A stretch of DNA of 64,000 nt from Hydractinia symbiolongicarpus (Eukaryota; Cnidaria; Hydrozoa; Anthoathecata; Hydractiniidae): NCBI RefSeq assembly GCF_029227915.1, contig NC_079882.1:20899001-20963000 (forward strand). The letters run 5' to 3'. Of this stretch, positions 23,874-38,800 are shown piece by piece. A program made the translations under genes and the position numbers. Numbering within the stretch: the stretch's first letter is position 1; each line of letters starts with the position of its first letter. The notes beneath the pieces were generated by a model that did not search any database, had not been told where the DNA came from, and was given only the letters and a program-made list of their open reading frames with translations.

Positions 23874-26800
23874 ATGAGTCCGCCGAAGAAGGATAAAAAG
23901 GTAACTTACTTGTTTGATTCTGAATCTTAAAAATTTTTTTTCGGTTCCGAGATTTCTCATTATAGTTTAGTTTGCCTTTTTGTTTATTTGTTTTGATCTC
24001 TTCTATGTTTTATACATTGCATACATAGAGTTCCAAGTCCAAAGATGAGGTTACATCACAGACATTACTAGATCATATGAAGCACTGTGTGCGATGTGGA
24101 AAGATATGTCCAGGATACAGTCCCTTGGATTGGAGGTTAGCCAGTTGTTTTTGTTTATTATCTGAATTCTTTGAAATGTAAAAAAAAATTCTATTTCAAT
24201 GGGGTAGGTAAGGTATTTGTTTTAAAATGTTATTGTAAATTTATCGCTGTCTCTGTAGCTATAGAGCTTAGCTAACTTTGTTTATTCTCGGATCCGGGTT
24301 AACATGCGTGAAATTTTCTGATCATTTTCAACAAAAATGACCAACATATTTAAATTCAGCACCAAATTTATGGAAACATGCAAATTTTCAAGTTTATACA
24401 ATAAGTACAACTGCCTCTATTAGTAGCCAAACTTTTGGTGTTGTATGAAGAAATGACCACATAAATTAACTGCAGTGAAAAATTCTTCACTGCAGTCAGA
24501 TATTATGGTCAAACTCTTATAAAATTTAAAACTTTAAATTTTAATAAATCCTGTTCTAATAACCTTCTGGTATTCTAAATTTCATATCTTATATAATTTT
24601 GCTAATAAATCCAAATATGCCACTCATTTTTCTCAAAAGTTTCTTCTTTTCTTTTTCAAAATTTGATAATGTTAACCCAGATCCGAGAATGTGCAGATCT
24701 TGATAATTCTTTTAAATTCAAAAGTATTCCTTAACAGTAAGACCCTATCAATTGTGAAGGTGAAAATGTTCTCTCAATCTTAGAAAGAGATAAGGGATAT
24801 TCTTAGGACAAGCCAAAAAAATAGGAAAACTTTACAATGCGTAGAAGGCAAATATAGCAAATGGTTGGATTATTTCATGGGATAAATCACCTGGCTGAAG
24901 CACGACTTTGTTTTGTTTTGTTATAAACTTTAAACCTTATCTCTATATTTATAATACCTGTCATCTGTGTATTCGGAATAGTTGCCCTGAAACTATATAT
25001 CAGACCCAGCAGGGTAATTCCATCTTGTAATGCTGACAGACGAACAATGATGAGTGATTATGGAAAATGAGCAAATTCCTATGGGTTTTTTCATGGGCTT
25101 ACAACTAATGGATAAAGGTGCTACAACCATCATATTAGGCAAGAGATTGGAACACATTCAAAGATATCCTGCAATTTTTTTTCATTCCTCAAATAAAGCA
25201 TTTGTTATCTTTCCTCATGTTTTCAACTCCAGCTATTCCACAAATTAAACGTTTTCCTCGGAGTCTCTGAATTATACCTGACAGTTATCAAAATAAAGTT
25301 TGTTTGCATTTATGTTTCTGATCTGTAAGTGAGTTTATAAGCTCTTGGGTTTTTCACTCCATTAATGTTCTAAACCTTGTTGTTTTCAAACTTACTAAAA
25401 TCTTAGTCATTAGTTGTCGCAACACAGGACTTTTCTTGTTTTATTTTGTCATAATTTTAGATTTGATTCATGGAATATTATTGTTTTTAATGAAGAAATT
25501 ATAGGGCTTTTTGTAATTAAATTGGTAAAATGTCATTAAAATAATGTTTGGACTCAAATTATTTCTTTGTACAATTTTGTCGTTTTGTAAATAAATTTAG
25601 TTACAACACCTGCTGAGTCATGCCAAAAACTAAATAGTTTAAATCTTTCCTTTCTGTTTAGCATTGAGCATGGGAATAGGATTGTTATTTAAGGTGGTTG
25701 TCTAGTTGAACGATTGATGTGTCTGCACAACTTTCACAGGTCAAATTTAAAAGAACTAGGACCCCTTTGCAGAACCCTTGTCTATAACAGTGCTAATAGA
25801 AACAGAAGAGTTATCCTGGGTAAATAATTTCAATAATAATTATAAGCCCCTTAAAACTTAAACTTTTTGTTAAACACATAGAAGCTGGTATGCAGTTACA
25901 AATTAAAATTTGTAGAGGCAATTTTACCTGCAGTATTTACACAACAGTTTCAGGAATCTCTAGAAATCTAATCTGCTGTTAGATAAATAGATTAAAATAA
26001 GTGAGAATTATAGTTTTTCTTGTGAAAACAATGTTATCAAGTTATTTTAGAAATGCTCCCAGAATATGCACGTTATTCATCTACTATTCGTTAATAATAG
26101 ATAAATACTCACTTTAATAATTCCGTATTCTAACTCTATTGACTGATGTAACAGTTACAAAAACTGCAATCTTTGTGAGAATATTTGCAAATAGGATTAA
26201 GTAAAACAACAGGAGCTTGCTTGTAGTTTATTTATTTTACACTTTTATACCTGTTATTAGTTTGTTATACTATTAAGGTGTGAATTATTAAAGTGTGAAT
26301 ATATTGTCACGTTTAAGCAATGTGTTAACAGATAACAAATTAGAAATAATTTGGTGACAATTTTCTTTTTAAATCTTGCTTTACAACATATTATGTCAAC
26401 AGTTGTGACAAATTTAATATTTTATTATTATAGATTATTATCAGAGTGTAATTTTAAAAAAATAATGCTTCGTTGTCCTTATTTTTTTTGAAAAAAGATC
26501 TAACATATCAGTGTCATTTATTGAAGTTTAAAAATGTGTTTATATTTTTTTAACAGAGATAAAAAAAAAAGAAAATTAAAATAAGCTTTTTTTCAGCAGT
26601 GCTGGCATATAACTAACACATTAAAATTCTTCAGATATTTGAAGTCAATATTGGTTAAGAAATTAAAACTTGGCAACATTCATAAAAGCAGGCAAAAATA
26701 TAAGTAAATTTCGGAACTGAATGTTTCATCTTTATCAATGTAGCCAAAACTTAAATTGAGCTTTGACGTTGTGACATTTTTTGATTTAAAATCTGTTCCA

Positions 26801-29800
26801 TAAAACGTCTACACCATGTCCACAATATTGTAGACAGAAACTGATTTCACCAGAGAATGTTCACAATATTGTTTATCTAATTTCACCAGGGAGTGTTTTT
26901 ATTCTTATTGAAGCATATCTGATAAAAGGGACATCATTTGCGTTTTTAAAGAAATTGTTTTGTTAATTTAACAAGAAGAGTATTATCGTTAAAGGGTAGT
27001 GTTCTCCCCCTTAAAGAAACGCATTAAAAAACTTTAAATGTTGAGTTAGAAAATTTGTTAATAAGATGTTTGGCCTGGTGTCTTGATAAATGCGTAGCCA
27101 ATTTGTTTTTATATTTAATATTTTATTTTGCCAAAACTTAACTCTTCTAAGGAGAACTTTAATAAAGCCAGAGTGTAAATGTTACCATGTTTTGCGTAGG
27201 TTTAACTTTTCCCTGATGCATAAATATTTTGACAAAAAATATGTGCAACAAACCAAGAGAGAGTTTGAAGTAAATAGCATTCTTTGCTCAAAAAGACCAG
27301 CAAGATGATTAAAAAGCGTTCTAATTTCAAGGTGGCCATCACCGTTCTGAAGGTCTCAGGAAATTTCAGTCAAGGAATTTCAAGATAAAAGTCGGAGAAA
27401 AGTCAGCGATTAGCTACTAAATTTTACAAAAGTCAGAGAAACTGGGAATTTCGTTGTGTGAAACTCATTTCTTTGTCTGAGCACGAATGGAAAAGTGCCT
27501 GTAAGCCCGCTGACCGAAAAATGTGTGTTTGTTTAAAAAGGTATATATTTGTAATTGCTTAAAGGATAACAGGAGTGGAACGGTTGTGTTTGATTTGCTT
27601 TGCCCTTATTTTGCAAGCAACACTTTATAAGCAACAAGAGGAAGTTAAAATTAAGCTTTAAACAACAAAAAACAAACAACAACAAATTAACCATGGGTTC
27701 TGTTGGATCTTTACACGTGATGTTCCACATGGAGTAAGAAAAGATCAACTCATTCTCTGGGCTTCTTCTTTCCTTTACGCTTATATCAGACTCTTACAGG
27801 GGAAAAAAGTTATCATATAAGCGTGATTAAAAGAAGTCCTGGGAACGAGGTTAAAAATAATTTGTTATTCTCCTTGGGATATTTAAGCAGCAACTAAGTA
27901 GCAAACGAGACCAAACGTCTTTAAAAATTAAGCATCCGCTTGACTCGACCGAAAATTAACGTTGGTTATAAGAAAAAAGCGTGTATTCAACCTCGTCTGC
28001 TTTGTTTTTTGATATCCCTCATCATTTAATTTGTTTAAATTCTACAACGCCATCTTTCAATGCTTTTGAATTGTAAATGGCGTTCAGCTCTAGATCTTTA
28101 AGTATGGATTCGCTTAAAACTAAAGAAATAAAGCTCGTAGTAATTCTAAGTACTATTTAATGGAGTTTGAGTGTAGTGTTGCATTTTAAACAAAATGCCT
28201 TAAAATGATTTGCAGAGGGGCTGATTTATTGGCATGCGTGTTTAGCATATGATTTGGAAAGAGTGCGAAATATCAATTTTGTATCTGTTAATTTTTTAAA
28301 TGATGCATTTCGCTGTTTGCATGGGTTTGCCTTATTTTCAATATTTCTCATGAGGAGAAAAAACAGTTTTGTGAATTGTTGAAATAAAGTGCCTTTTGCC
28401 ACTTTTCTCTACAGTACTGTAAGGGATTCGTCTCTTTAGCGGTTGTATTATACATAAGAACAGCTTCTAACTATTCTTTTAAAAATGTTATAATAACTTC
28501 TATGTTAAGGCTGTTAACGTCGTTACGTCAAAAAAAGGTAGTTTAAATGTTCAAGGTATTTTTAACTTTTGTCACTTCTGTTTGATGTGGGAAAACACGC
28601 GTTCGATGCACCACACTTCCTCTTTGACATGACGTTTATTTATGTTGATTTGAAATATTTATAGCGTCGATACACACGTCAAGTATAACTAACGAGGCGT
28701 ATCATGCCGGCGTTGATGTTTTTATTGTTTTTGACTTCAAAAATAAAAACTTTCAATGAATAAAAAACAGCTCTTCTAAACCTAAGATGCCTCGCTTCAC
28801 AACCAGAATAATTGCCGCCATATTTGAATGTAATACTAATTTTAACTTTTACTCGCGCTTTCCGATTCTTTTTTTGCTTAATCATAGTTTCCGAATGAAT
28901 TTTATTAGACATATATATGTAAGCCGATAATTTTCGTTTATAAACATTTTCGATTTGTCGCTCTAAATTTCCCCGTTGCTATGCAACTCAATAGAGTAAA
29001 TAATTTCGCAGCCGGCTATTAAGCCTTGTGGTTAAATAGTGTTGATTTACTCTTACGTTATCGGCTTGTTCTGCGCATATTCTTACAGTCAAAACACTAA
29101 TAGGGTAATCTCTAATGTGAAGATACCGTTCGTTTGAGACACATCCAACTTGAGCTTGGGTTCGTAAAGGTTTGACTGGTTTCGCGTAACTGAACAATTT
29201 GTTGTCAATGCAGTTATGTTACCGGAGTCATGGAAAACCTTAAGAGCGGATTGTTATCCTAAGTCTCTGCTTATTTTAAAAGACGCGTTGAACTATCTCA
29301 CCAAGTGTGATAGTAGGTAGGTGTTTATTGCTATATTCTTCTCATACGCAGGTGATTTTTTCACATTTTTTGTAGTGTGTGGATAATTACACCGATTGTA
29401 GTTTAAGGTGTGAATTTTACCACGTTATATAAGCTACAGCTAAATTAGGTGAGGTAAAAAATGTCAACTGTCCAAAAAAAGAAATCCTGGCCTGATCTGT
29501 GTCAAGATTTAAATACATGAAACGAAGGATAAAAAAGTCTAGAAAGTTATTTTTAGCAATTTCGCTACTACGGAGGAGAACTTCACTGATGTACATTTTC
29601 TTTGAATTTAGAAAAGGTTTTGTTTATAACGGGAATACGGTCAGATGATCTCTTGTCATCTATTGACTTGCTTATGTCAAATCTACTTATCACAAGTAGG
29701 TCTTAAGTATTTGCGGATTCAGTTCCAACGTGTTTTCAGTGCCAATTTATTCGCATTGAAGAACGCAAACAAATTTACGAAAAATCAAATTCGTTTGATT

Positions 29801-32800
29801 AAGTTACGGCACTTTGTATCACTGCTGTTCTAATGTTATTTGCGCGTACGCGTAACATTTTATCTTCATTCAATTGGAAATTATTTTTCATATCTTCCAA
29901 TTTGTTATTTCTTTTAAATCAGTATCTATCGAACTATATTTCTCGATGCCTCGTCTACTACCATCGTAAGGTGACCCAAAAAGCCTGAACCTGCGCATTT
30001 TTATATAAGTTTCTATCTTTTCACTCGTTGGAACATTCTAGATCTCGCATGACTAGTTTCTTTTTAAACAAAAAAATTGATATTCGTTATAATCAGATAA
30101 AATAAATTTTTATTCACATTGCTTCTGGAAACTGAGATCAGCAGTTTTTCTTTTTTACCTTCCATATTTGAATTGGTTTTTGCGGTCACGACGTATCTAT
30201 CATATATATTCTATATGTTCTCGATCTGCGTTTGTTGAGAAACAGCTCTCTGGTCGTTGAAACTTCTGAATTTGGAGTGTATACTTTAAAAGCTGTGTGC
30301 ATATTCAAAAAATTTTTTACAGTTGTATTTGTGCAGTTTCTGCATCATCTAATTTTCGTGTTTGGCTTGTCAATGCATGTGAGAACCAGGTCAGGAATTT
30401 GCGATGGTAGTTCATTATCTTTCTTTGTTATTTTTCTTTGTATTCTTCTTTTTAATTATTTATTGGATACACAGCTGAATGAGCCAAGGGTCGAATTTTC
30501 ATTCGTGCCATATTCCTTCTAGTTTTGGTTAGACAATATAATCCATCTATTTCACTCCTGATCAAACAGTGAAGAGGTCTATATTGGCCTCACTTACGCA
30601 TTCTTCAGTAGTGCTCGATTTTCTTTTATGTAGAGTAATTTAAATTGATTGTCGCTAGGTAAAACCAAAGGGAAGATTTTATATTTTGTTCCAATTTGGT
30701 TTCTGGTGATATTCACTTCATCAAAAAAGGGTTTTGCAAAGGTAAGGACTATTTTTGAGTTTTTAAAATTTTTGATATTTTTTTCAATATGCTTTGGTAT
30801 TTCAAGATGGTATTTCCACTAGCCAATATCGCGATGCGGATGGTTTAAACCTGTTTTTTTTTTTTTTTTGTCCAAATTTACCACTCAGGTGAAGCTTTTC
30901 ATAATGTCACAAGACGTTCTTTAATAAATGAATAAAATTCGATTTTTCTTGTGAGTTTTCTTTTGAGAGACATAGCTATGTTATTTTCTCTTGAGTTCCC
31001 TTATGTTTGGTACTCTAAAAACTCTTATGAGTGCCGGCGGTTATGAAGTGGAAAATATTTTTTTCTTCACATAAGTAAACCCATGAATTTTATGGAATGT
31101 GTTTTTGCGATTTAGATGGACACGTATAATTATATTTCACGGGGTTATAAAAATGAATATTATGTCAATGAAAGCAAACTTTTCAATATTTCGACTACAG
31201 TAATTATTGTCTTCTTTTTAACCTTTCTTTGTAGTAGGCATTCAACCCTTTTTTTTCGCGCCTCTCTCTCCTACAGCCGTGTTTCGTTTCGCCTATTGCA
31301 GTGACTAACATTGACGCTTATTTTTTTGTTTTAAGTTTCTTTGCTATTTTTTAAACCTTTTTCATATATACTTCTAAGCATTTATTTTTTAATTCCTATT
31401 TTTTATCGTGTTTCAAGAAAGTTACTCAAACTAGTTTTCATTGCAAGCGAAGTATTTCGTCTGACAAATTGTTCTCGCCCGTGCTTTGTTTTATGTTCTC
31501 TTGTACAGTGTTTACATAACATAAATTATAAAGTGGGGGAGGGTGCAGAGTTGTTATCAATTTATGTATATAGGATAAAAGAGGAATGTTTTTGTTGGGA
31601 GCAGGTGATACTTCTTGCCAAGATAATTTATTATTTTTATAACATTTTAGTTTTCTTTGTTATATATAATATAAATAACATCTTCCTAACAATCGATTTA
31701 CGAATGTCAAACTGTTGTTCTAACGGCGAAATAAAATTGCTTTTTAAGGAAAAGTGCTACATAACAAGCACTGTTCTTTAATTGTATTTTATTTGTCCAC
31801 AGCATTTAGCAATTGAACATGTGAAGTAATTTTGTTCCGTCATCACATGTCAAAAAGCCATCACTTGCTATATCACGTTCGAATGCTCAGCGGCGCCTTC
31901 TATTTTCTTTTCACATCTGCGTAGAAATTTCCTGTCAATCCACTTTATCCAAATAAATGTTCTGTTGAATGTAACAGTAGTATTTTGAACGTATTTTTAT
32001 AAAGAGGATTATTTTCTGTCAAACTTATTTTCGCAAAACCATCCGGAGTTTTATTGGAAAATATATAAGCCAATAGAGTTATCCTAGGTAAATTCATTTC
32101 TGACAACAGATGGTGTCACTGTGTCCAACTTGGCATGAAAGCTCAACAAGGTGTACGTTTTCATCATTTGGTATTTCACTGTACATAAAAATTTAAAATT
32201 AGGCAGAGTCCCTGATTATTTATTTGCTTCATTGCAAATTGGTTTTGCCTAAGTGCAAATAAAGAGAATAAGAAAAGTAAAAACGTGTGCGAGAACAGTG
32301 TGTGGAAGTAATCTTGAGTCATCATTATGCAGTTACAATGCAAGATTTTTGACTAGGTGTGGCAACTTTTAGGTGGTCGATAATAACGCTGTCTTTTTTG
32401 GCAGTAAAACAAACTACGACCAGCAAATTATGCAAGTATCAGTAAAATCGAAAGGTTGTTTTGAAGAAGAATTAAAAAAAACATGAGGGATGCTATTTCT
32501 TTCATAATGCTATATTTACGATAATCATATTCATCTTCTTTTGGAAAATGACTATTTCTCGAAATAGCCAAACTGTGTGGCTTGCGCAACGCTCCGTAGC
32601 CAGTAGTCTGCGAAAACTCTGCTTTGGGAAACGCGGACAAATAACGTTGAAAATGTGCCAGTCGCAGTTCTTGCGATGTCAGAGGAACATTCACCGTCAC
32701 GGCCCGCGAAGGTCCTAAAAATCGGGAAAAAGTAGGCCGGCTTAACGCCAGCAAATATTAGAGTCGCATGTCTAATGGAATGAGCGTAAATGATTGCTTG

Positions 32801-35800
32801 TGGGTACGGTGTTAAAAATTTTTTTGAATAGTATTTTAAACAATATTGTAAAATGTAATCAACACATTATAAAGTCATTGTTCTCTGGACTGGCCTTGTG
32901 TTTAATTTTATTGTGTGCTGCTATGCAAAAAATTTCAACTTTTTGAACCAGAAGGATCGCCTTAAAAGCAAGGTAAATACGGATATGAATATGGATATGA
33001 AAAATGTATTATATATATATGGAGCCAGTTGTTTTTGTCCTCAGTGCTGATAAACCTTTTTTTTTGTCATTAGCTCGACGTAAAGTCAAAAAATTACGCA
33101 AAAACATTTTACATGTCAGATAAAGTCATGTTCATCCCGAAATTTCTCATTTAACGTCAGAAGAAGAAGAAATACTTCACCAAAAAATAAACGAGTCCGC
33201 TTTTTATTACGTTGATGCTTAATTTTCGATCATCCAAAGAAGGAAATTCTTGTTTATATGAAACATCTTCACAATATACGTAGCTATATACTTTTTGACT
33301 TTGAAAACATCACAATTATCGCAGACGTCATCTCACAAAGGCTCACGTCATCCCACTTAGAAACACCAGGGGTGGAAAGCTTTTTCCCCGTAAGAGCTAC
33401 AGTGTTTTTAGGACTATGAACCAGTCATCTACTTATTTCTTGATATTCTTGGTACTACACAGAAAAGTGACCATGCTGATTAAAGGCCCAAGTTTGCTGA
33501 ACATTTAAAAATGCCTGTGTTTAATATTAACCCTTCTTTTTGAAAAACTTAAACTATTAATGAATTTTTCGCCGATCATTGAACCGGATCTCTGAGCCAC
33601 CAACTTTTTCAATGATTACTATTGGGAAGGAAATTTAGTCTCTTTCATACGACCCTACATTTACTGTCTTGGGTTGTAGGTAATATATCAGTATTTCGAC
33701 CTTGTTTTATACACCAATGTGCGTCATCCGGTTTCTAAAGGTTAATAATCGCTCCTTAAAATTTTCCGCCATTCCACAAAATGTCAACAAAATTCCACAA
33801 ACTGTCCACAAAATTTTTCAACTTTAATATTTCAAACACTTCTTTCTTACATACCATAATTGTCTGATTCCACAAACTGTCAAAAATTGTAGCTTCGTTG
33901 CCTCCAACGACTCCCAGCTTTCCAGCAAAAATTTTAAATTATTTCAAAAATGTCGGCACGTATATATTTTGTTGCTATGTCTTCTCTACAACGGTCGTTG
34001 CAACGGCTATCCTAGCATTTAATTGTCGTAGATACTGAGCTTTACACAAATGTTCAGTGCTGAATTTATTTTATTATTTATTTATTTATTTATTTATTTT
34101 GTTGCTCTTTTTCGCTTTCTTTCGTTATTTTTTGCGCGAAAAATGATTTTTGTGAGAACTAATTTTTGCGAAGCTAGCATCTTCTAATATTTCACGAGAA
34201 TTAAATTTCAATAATTTAATTAAAATTATTTTCCTTAAAGGGACTGTTAATTTTTGACTCTAGTGACACGAAAGTTGAGCTGATAGCGATAAATAAATTT
34301 ATGAGCGCTGAAGACAAAAAAAATGTTTCTTTAATATCACACTGGACAAATATAACTGAAAATGAGAGAAAGGTTCTCCATCAAATCAAACTTTCTAATG
34401 AAATGAACTTTTAACTTTTTTAAACTAGCTAGCTAGCTATCTATATTTTTCAAAATTTTGGATAGAAACTTTCAAGATTATTGCAAATAGAGCCAGTCGA
34501 AGCAGCAACGATGACTTTAAAACATTTAAAAGGGTATTAATGACCTTCTTAAAGCTAGTAACATAGCATTTTTTTTTACCCAATATAGCTCCTTATGTTG
34601 TTGTTTCTTCGTTAAACAAACTTTCGGTTTACTGATATTTAATACATTTTACTGTCCGTAGCTTATTTGAGCTCCAAAAAACAAAAGTAGCAGGTTCATC
34701 ATAGAAATTAATTGTTTATAAACAGGTTGTCTGTACAGTTGTGAAGTGCATATAATTACTTGTACTTGATCTTTCGAGGAGTCTATTTATTATGCACCGT
34801 CATTCAGGTTGTACGAGGATGGAGAGTAACGTCCATGATGGAGAAACCTTTTTTGCCCATTTAGGGTAAATCATCATAGCCAAAGACTTCAATTGATGTT
34901 ATGTTCAATTGATTCAAAAGCAAAATAATAACAAAAATAATCCTTTGCGTGATTAGTTACTCTCCAATCGATCGCGCAACGTTCGAAACACCGAAATCGC
35001 TCGAAACGAAACCAATTTAACGAAGCCAATGTATCTTTCAAAAGGATTCGAATGTGTTTACCACAGAATTAAAGCTTGCGTAGGAATTGATTTGACAACA
35101 AATATATTTTCTTAAAAAAAACACCGACTGACCCTCCAAATCTCAAATATGAAACAGGATCTAGGTATATGTTTTGGGCTTAACTTAATTTTCATGCACA
35201 GTTCAGCACAAATCGTCGTTCTTAGCAGAAATTTTTCCTCCAACGACATTTTCAATATAAAATACAGTTAATCAAAATTATTTGTCTGCTTCGCCACTTT
35301 TGTGTTTTCTATGTTTCTGCTTTATATAAATTTCACGTCCGAAATTCCGATACAGTCCGATTTGTTGTATTCTGTCTATAGGATTATATTGACAATGATG
35401 TCTCATTATTTGCTGATGAACAACTACTATTTTTTATATCTGTCAATAACGAAGCCCACACAATTCCCGACAGGTTTTTTTATTCTATTTTCATAATTCT
35501 TTGCATAAATAAGCAAAAATATATTACTATTCCACAGTATGAGACTAAGCTAAAAACTGAACAAAAAAAAATCAGTTTTTAAAAAACTTTCAGCTGTCTT
35601 CGTATAAAAGAAGAATTTATAAAAATTTAATTTGTTCAAAATTTTCCAACATTATTTTAAACACTTCTTTCTTACATACCATAATTCGTCTGACATGTGT
35701 TTAAGTGGTATTGAACTTAATCTAAATTTGAAAGAGGATAGATGACGGTGTAGATTATTGCACATAGCATAATTGTTAAAAGTGTGTTGTCATACTTAGA

Positions 35801-38800
35801 GTCGCTACGTACAGGTATTTCAACGCGATTATTTTAACAATAGTAGAAATGAGATCTGCAGTAAAGCAGCAGTGAATTTTTTAAGTACATGTTTCAAGGA
35901 AGATGATAGATTGACAGTTTGTTCTTGAAAAAAATTCTAATTACCAAGATGACAACCGTTCTTTGTTCGACGTTATTAACACGAAATGTTCGAAATATTT
36001 GTACAATAAACTGCTTAAGCGTGCATTGTGCGTGTATTGTCGTGTGAATTGGGTATTCTTGTGACCGTAAAAGATGTCTTTGTCTGTGACGTCACGTGAT
36101 GGGGATTGGGGACGGTTACAAACTATTGCTAACATTCTTGCAATGTTTCTGTTTATTTTAACGAGCGGTTTCTCACATCTCGAATTGTTATTGTTCATAC
36201 CCTTTATTTCCGATGTCTTCATTTGAGAAGACGAGTCTAAATACCACGCAATTACGCGCCTGCCATTAGGGACAATTATTAATTAGACCTGCAATTTTTT
36301 TGTGTCATCCAATGAGACTGTAATCAAATATGTTACTAACCACACTACACTTCTCCGTAGGGTTATTATCAGATTTAGCATGTCAGGTCTGATTAAGGTT
36401 TCTTGTATAAATAACTTCTGCGTTGGTGAGTTAAATGTGGATAATTTATCTAAAGATTTGAGTTCTTAGGATGAACGTTGGACAATCTTGATAAAGAGTT
36501 TGGAATGAACATTAACGTGTTTTTAATGACAGCAAAGTATCTTTGACAACTTTGTTCGATGAAACTAGGATTTGAAAAGTTAAATCACACAAACTGGATT
36601 TACTTCTTAAGGATATTGTTTATTTGTTATTTGTATTTGAATGGTTACCTACTGTTGTAATAATTTAGCATGCAGATTGATTGAAGAAGTAATATGAACA
36701 GCTTGTGTTTGTTCATCTATTGCAGTTACAACGCTTTTATAGAATTTTTAGTTTAGTTATTTAGCTCTATTTTAACCTTGTGCTTGAACGAGATAGAAAA
36801 AACACATTGTTTGATATTTGAAAGAAAAAAATTACTGGCGTGAGTCTCGACATTTAATTAAGATGAACAATTTTATTTGAATAGTTGGAAGTTGTAAATA
36901 TTGACAAGCATTTCGAAGTGCTGTTGTTTGAATAGAGAGAGAGATGAGTCACTGTTGATAAGAAAAGACACACTTGGTTATCTCTAACCTGTTTATGAGT
37001 ACAAGCTTTTAATTGAGTTCGCCTGTGTTTACTCGACATCACGTGAGATACTATTTAATCATATCACCTGAGCTTTTATGTAGCATGCTCACGAAGTACA
37101 CAACAATTTTCGTTCTATTGATTCGTGAGAGCTAAAAAGAGATTGGAATAGAGATTTATATTTGATTATGATAAATATATTTAGTTTGGCCTTCATGAAA
37201 ATATAAAGCGATTTTTCTTATCTATTTGTTGGTAGTGATACAATCAGAAACAAAGTGATATTTAATGTGGATATTGCTGATAAGTTTTGTTGACAACTAA
37301 CAAAATTGCCTTTCTTACTCAATTTTCTTTGCTCGTTAGCTGTTTCTTACAGGCCTCAATCTCATGTATCCAATCGTTGCTGTTACTTCATAACATAGAA
37401 TTGTGTTTATTTCGTAGCGATACGATAATACTCAATATCTCTAGCTACATCGTCTGTTTCTCAACTTTTTCTTTCTTCTAAAACCATGACAAGTTAACAC
37501 GGCATCATGATGGCAGTCCGTGGTATTTATCGACAAATGTTTGTATTAACAATTCAAGATGGCAGTATTCATCAAAGAGAGGTTCAGTTGATCGACAGAT
37601 CATAGGGAAGGATTCTATTCAGAAATGGATTAACTTACACACCGTGATTTTTATGACTAAACAAAATGGTAGCCTAGCTACGATTAACCTATCACGAGCG
37701 TCCTATGGAAATCAATTAGTTCAACTTTTAATGGGATCATTGTTATTCTGTGATGACACAAGTTAACTCATTATATCGACTACACATTTTTTTTCACTAT
37801 CTATTTGTTGTTTTGTTCCTTTAGCTTGGTATTTTATACTCGATCTGTTCATGTTTTAATTGCGTTTTAGCTTTTATATTCTTACCTATACACAGGAAAG
37901 TTAGTTTTTTAAAAAACAAAATTAGCTAGTTAGATGAAAGAATTTATTACGTATTTGTTTGGTTTTTACGACTTAAGTTTGAATATCAACTTTTAATAGT
38001 TATGAAAGTTTTAGATGTAGGAGAAGAATGAGAAACGTACGTCGGCCGAAAAATGTCACAACATTTTAACTTATTGTAGATTAAAAAATAAAAAAGTATG
38101 TTATAAATATATTATGCTACATTCTCGTTAGCTGTTATACAAAGTGCCATTTTGATAACAAAATTATTAAATGCCATATTGCAAAAAACAAAATGATAAA
38201 TAATCGAAGAAGTATCCATAGAAAGAGTTTTAACGAAGATCTTTATTTTTCTGCTACTGAAGATGATGAGGAAATGTTATGCTCGCGTTGCAGGTTTGTA
38301 TTTTCTGACGATTTGTTTTTCGTGTTAATCGTCGTAAATTTATTTTACTTGTTATCGCTAAACGGTAACTAACCCGGTGGTTTGGAAGAGAAATTTTTTG
38401 TTTGTTTTTCTTACATAATTTTATCAAAGGTATGCTTCAGCATAGGTAGTTGTTTTTTAGCTCAATGTTGGACAAATGCTTGTTTGAATTTCTAATTAAA
38501 CGCTTGTGTTAATGATCGCAACCTGGATAGTGACATTTCAAAACCACAATAAAAAAATTGTTTACGGAAATATCTCTTAAAGTAGAAACTAATTGAGAAG
38601 GTCAACTAGTTAATAATCAACCAGTTAAATAACTAAGGCTCGATTTTTTTTCTCATGGCTTGGAATGTTTTGGGATAACTTCAACTTTTCGGTCACGTGT
38701 ATTTTTACTGACAGCATGTTGTACTCATGTGTTTAACTTGTATATTATTATATGTATTGAGATGGTGTTTTGGTGACAAAATTTACATAAAAACAATCTT

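Noticed and set aside
31341-31781. 146-codon open frame on the plus strand in the prickle intron
   Set aside because: It is T-rich and gives a hydrophobic low-complexity product without any domain. It has no supporting splice sites and is expected by chance in T-rich DNA.
32428-32754. 108-codon minus-strand frame in the prickle intron with balanced composition
   Set aside because: It looks somewhat protein-like at its N-terminus but matches no family that I recognise and has no splice partners. A decayed insertion is possible but unsupported.
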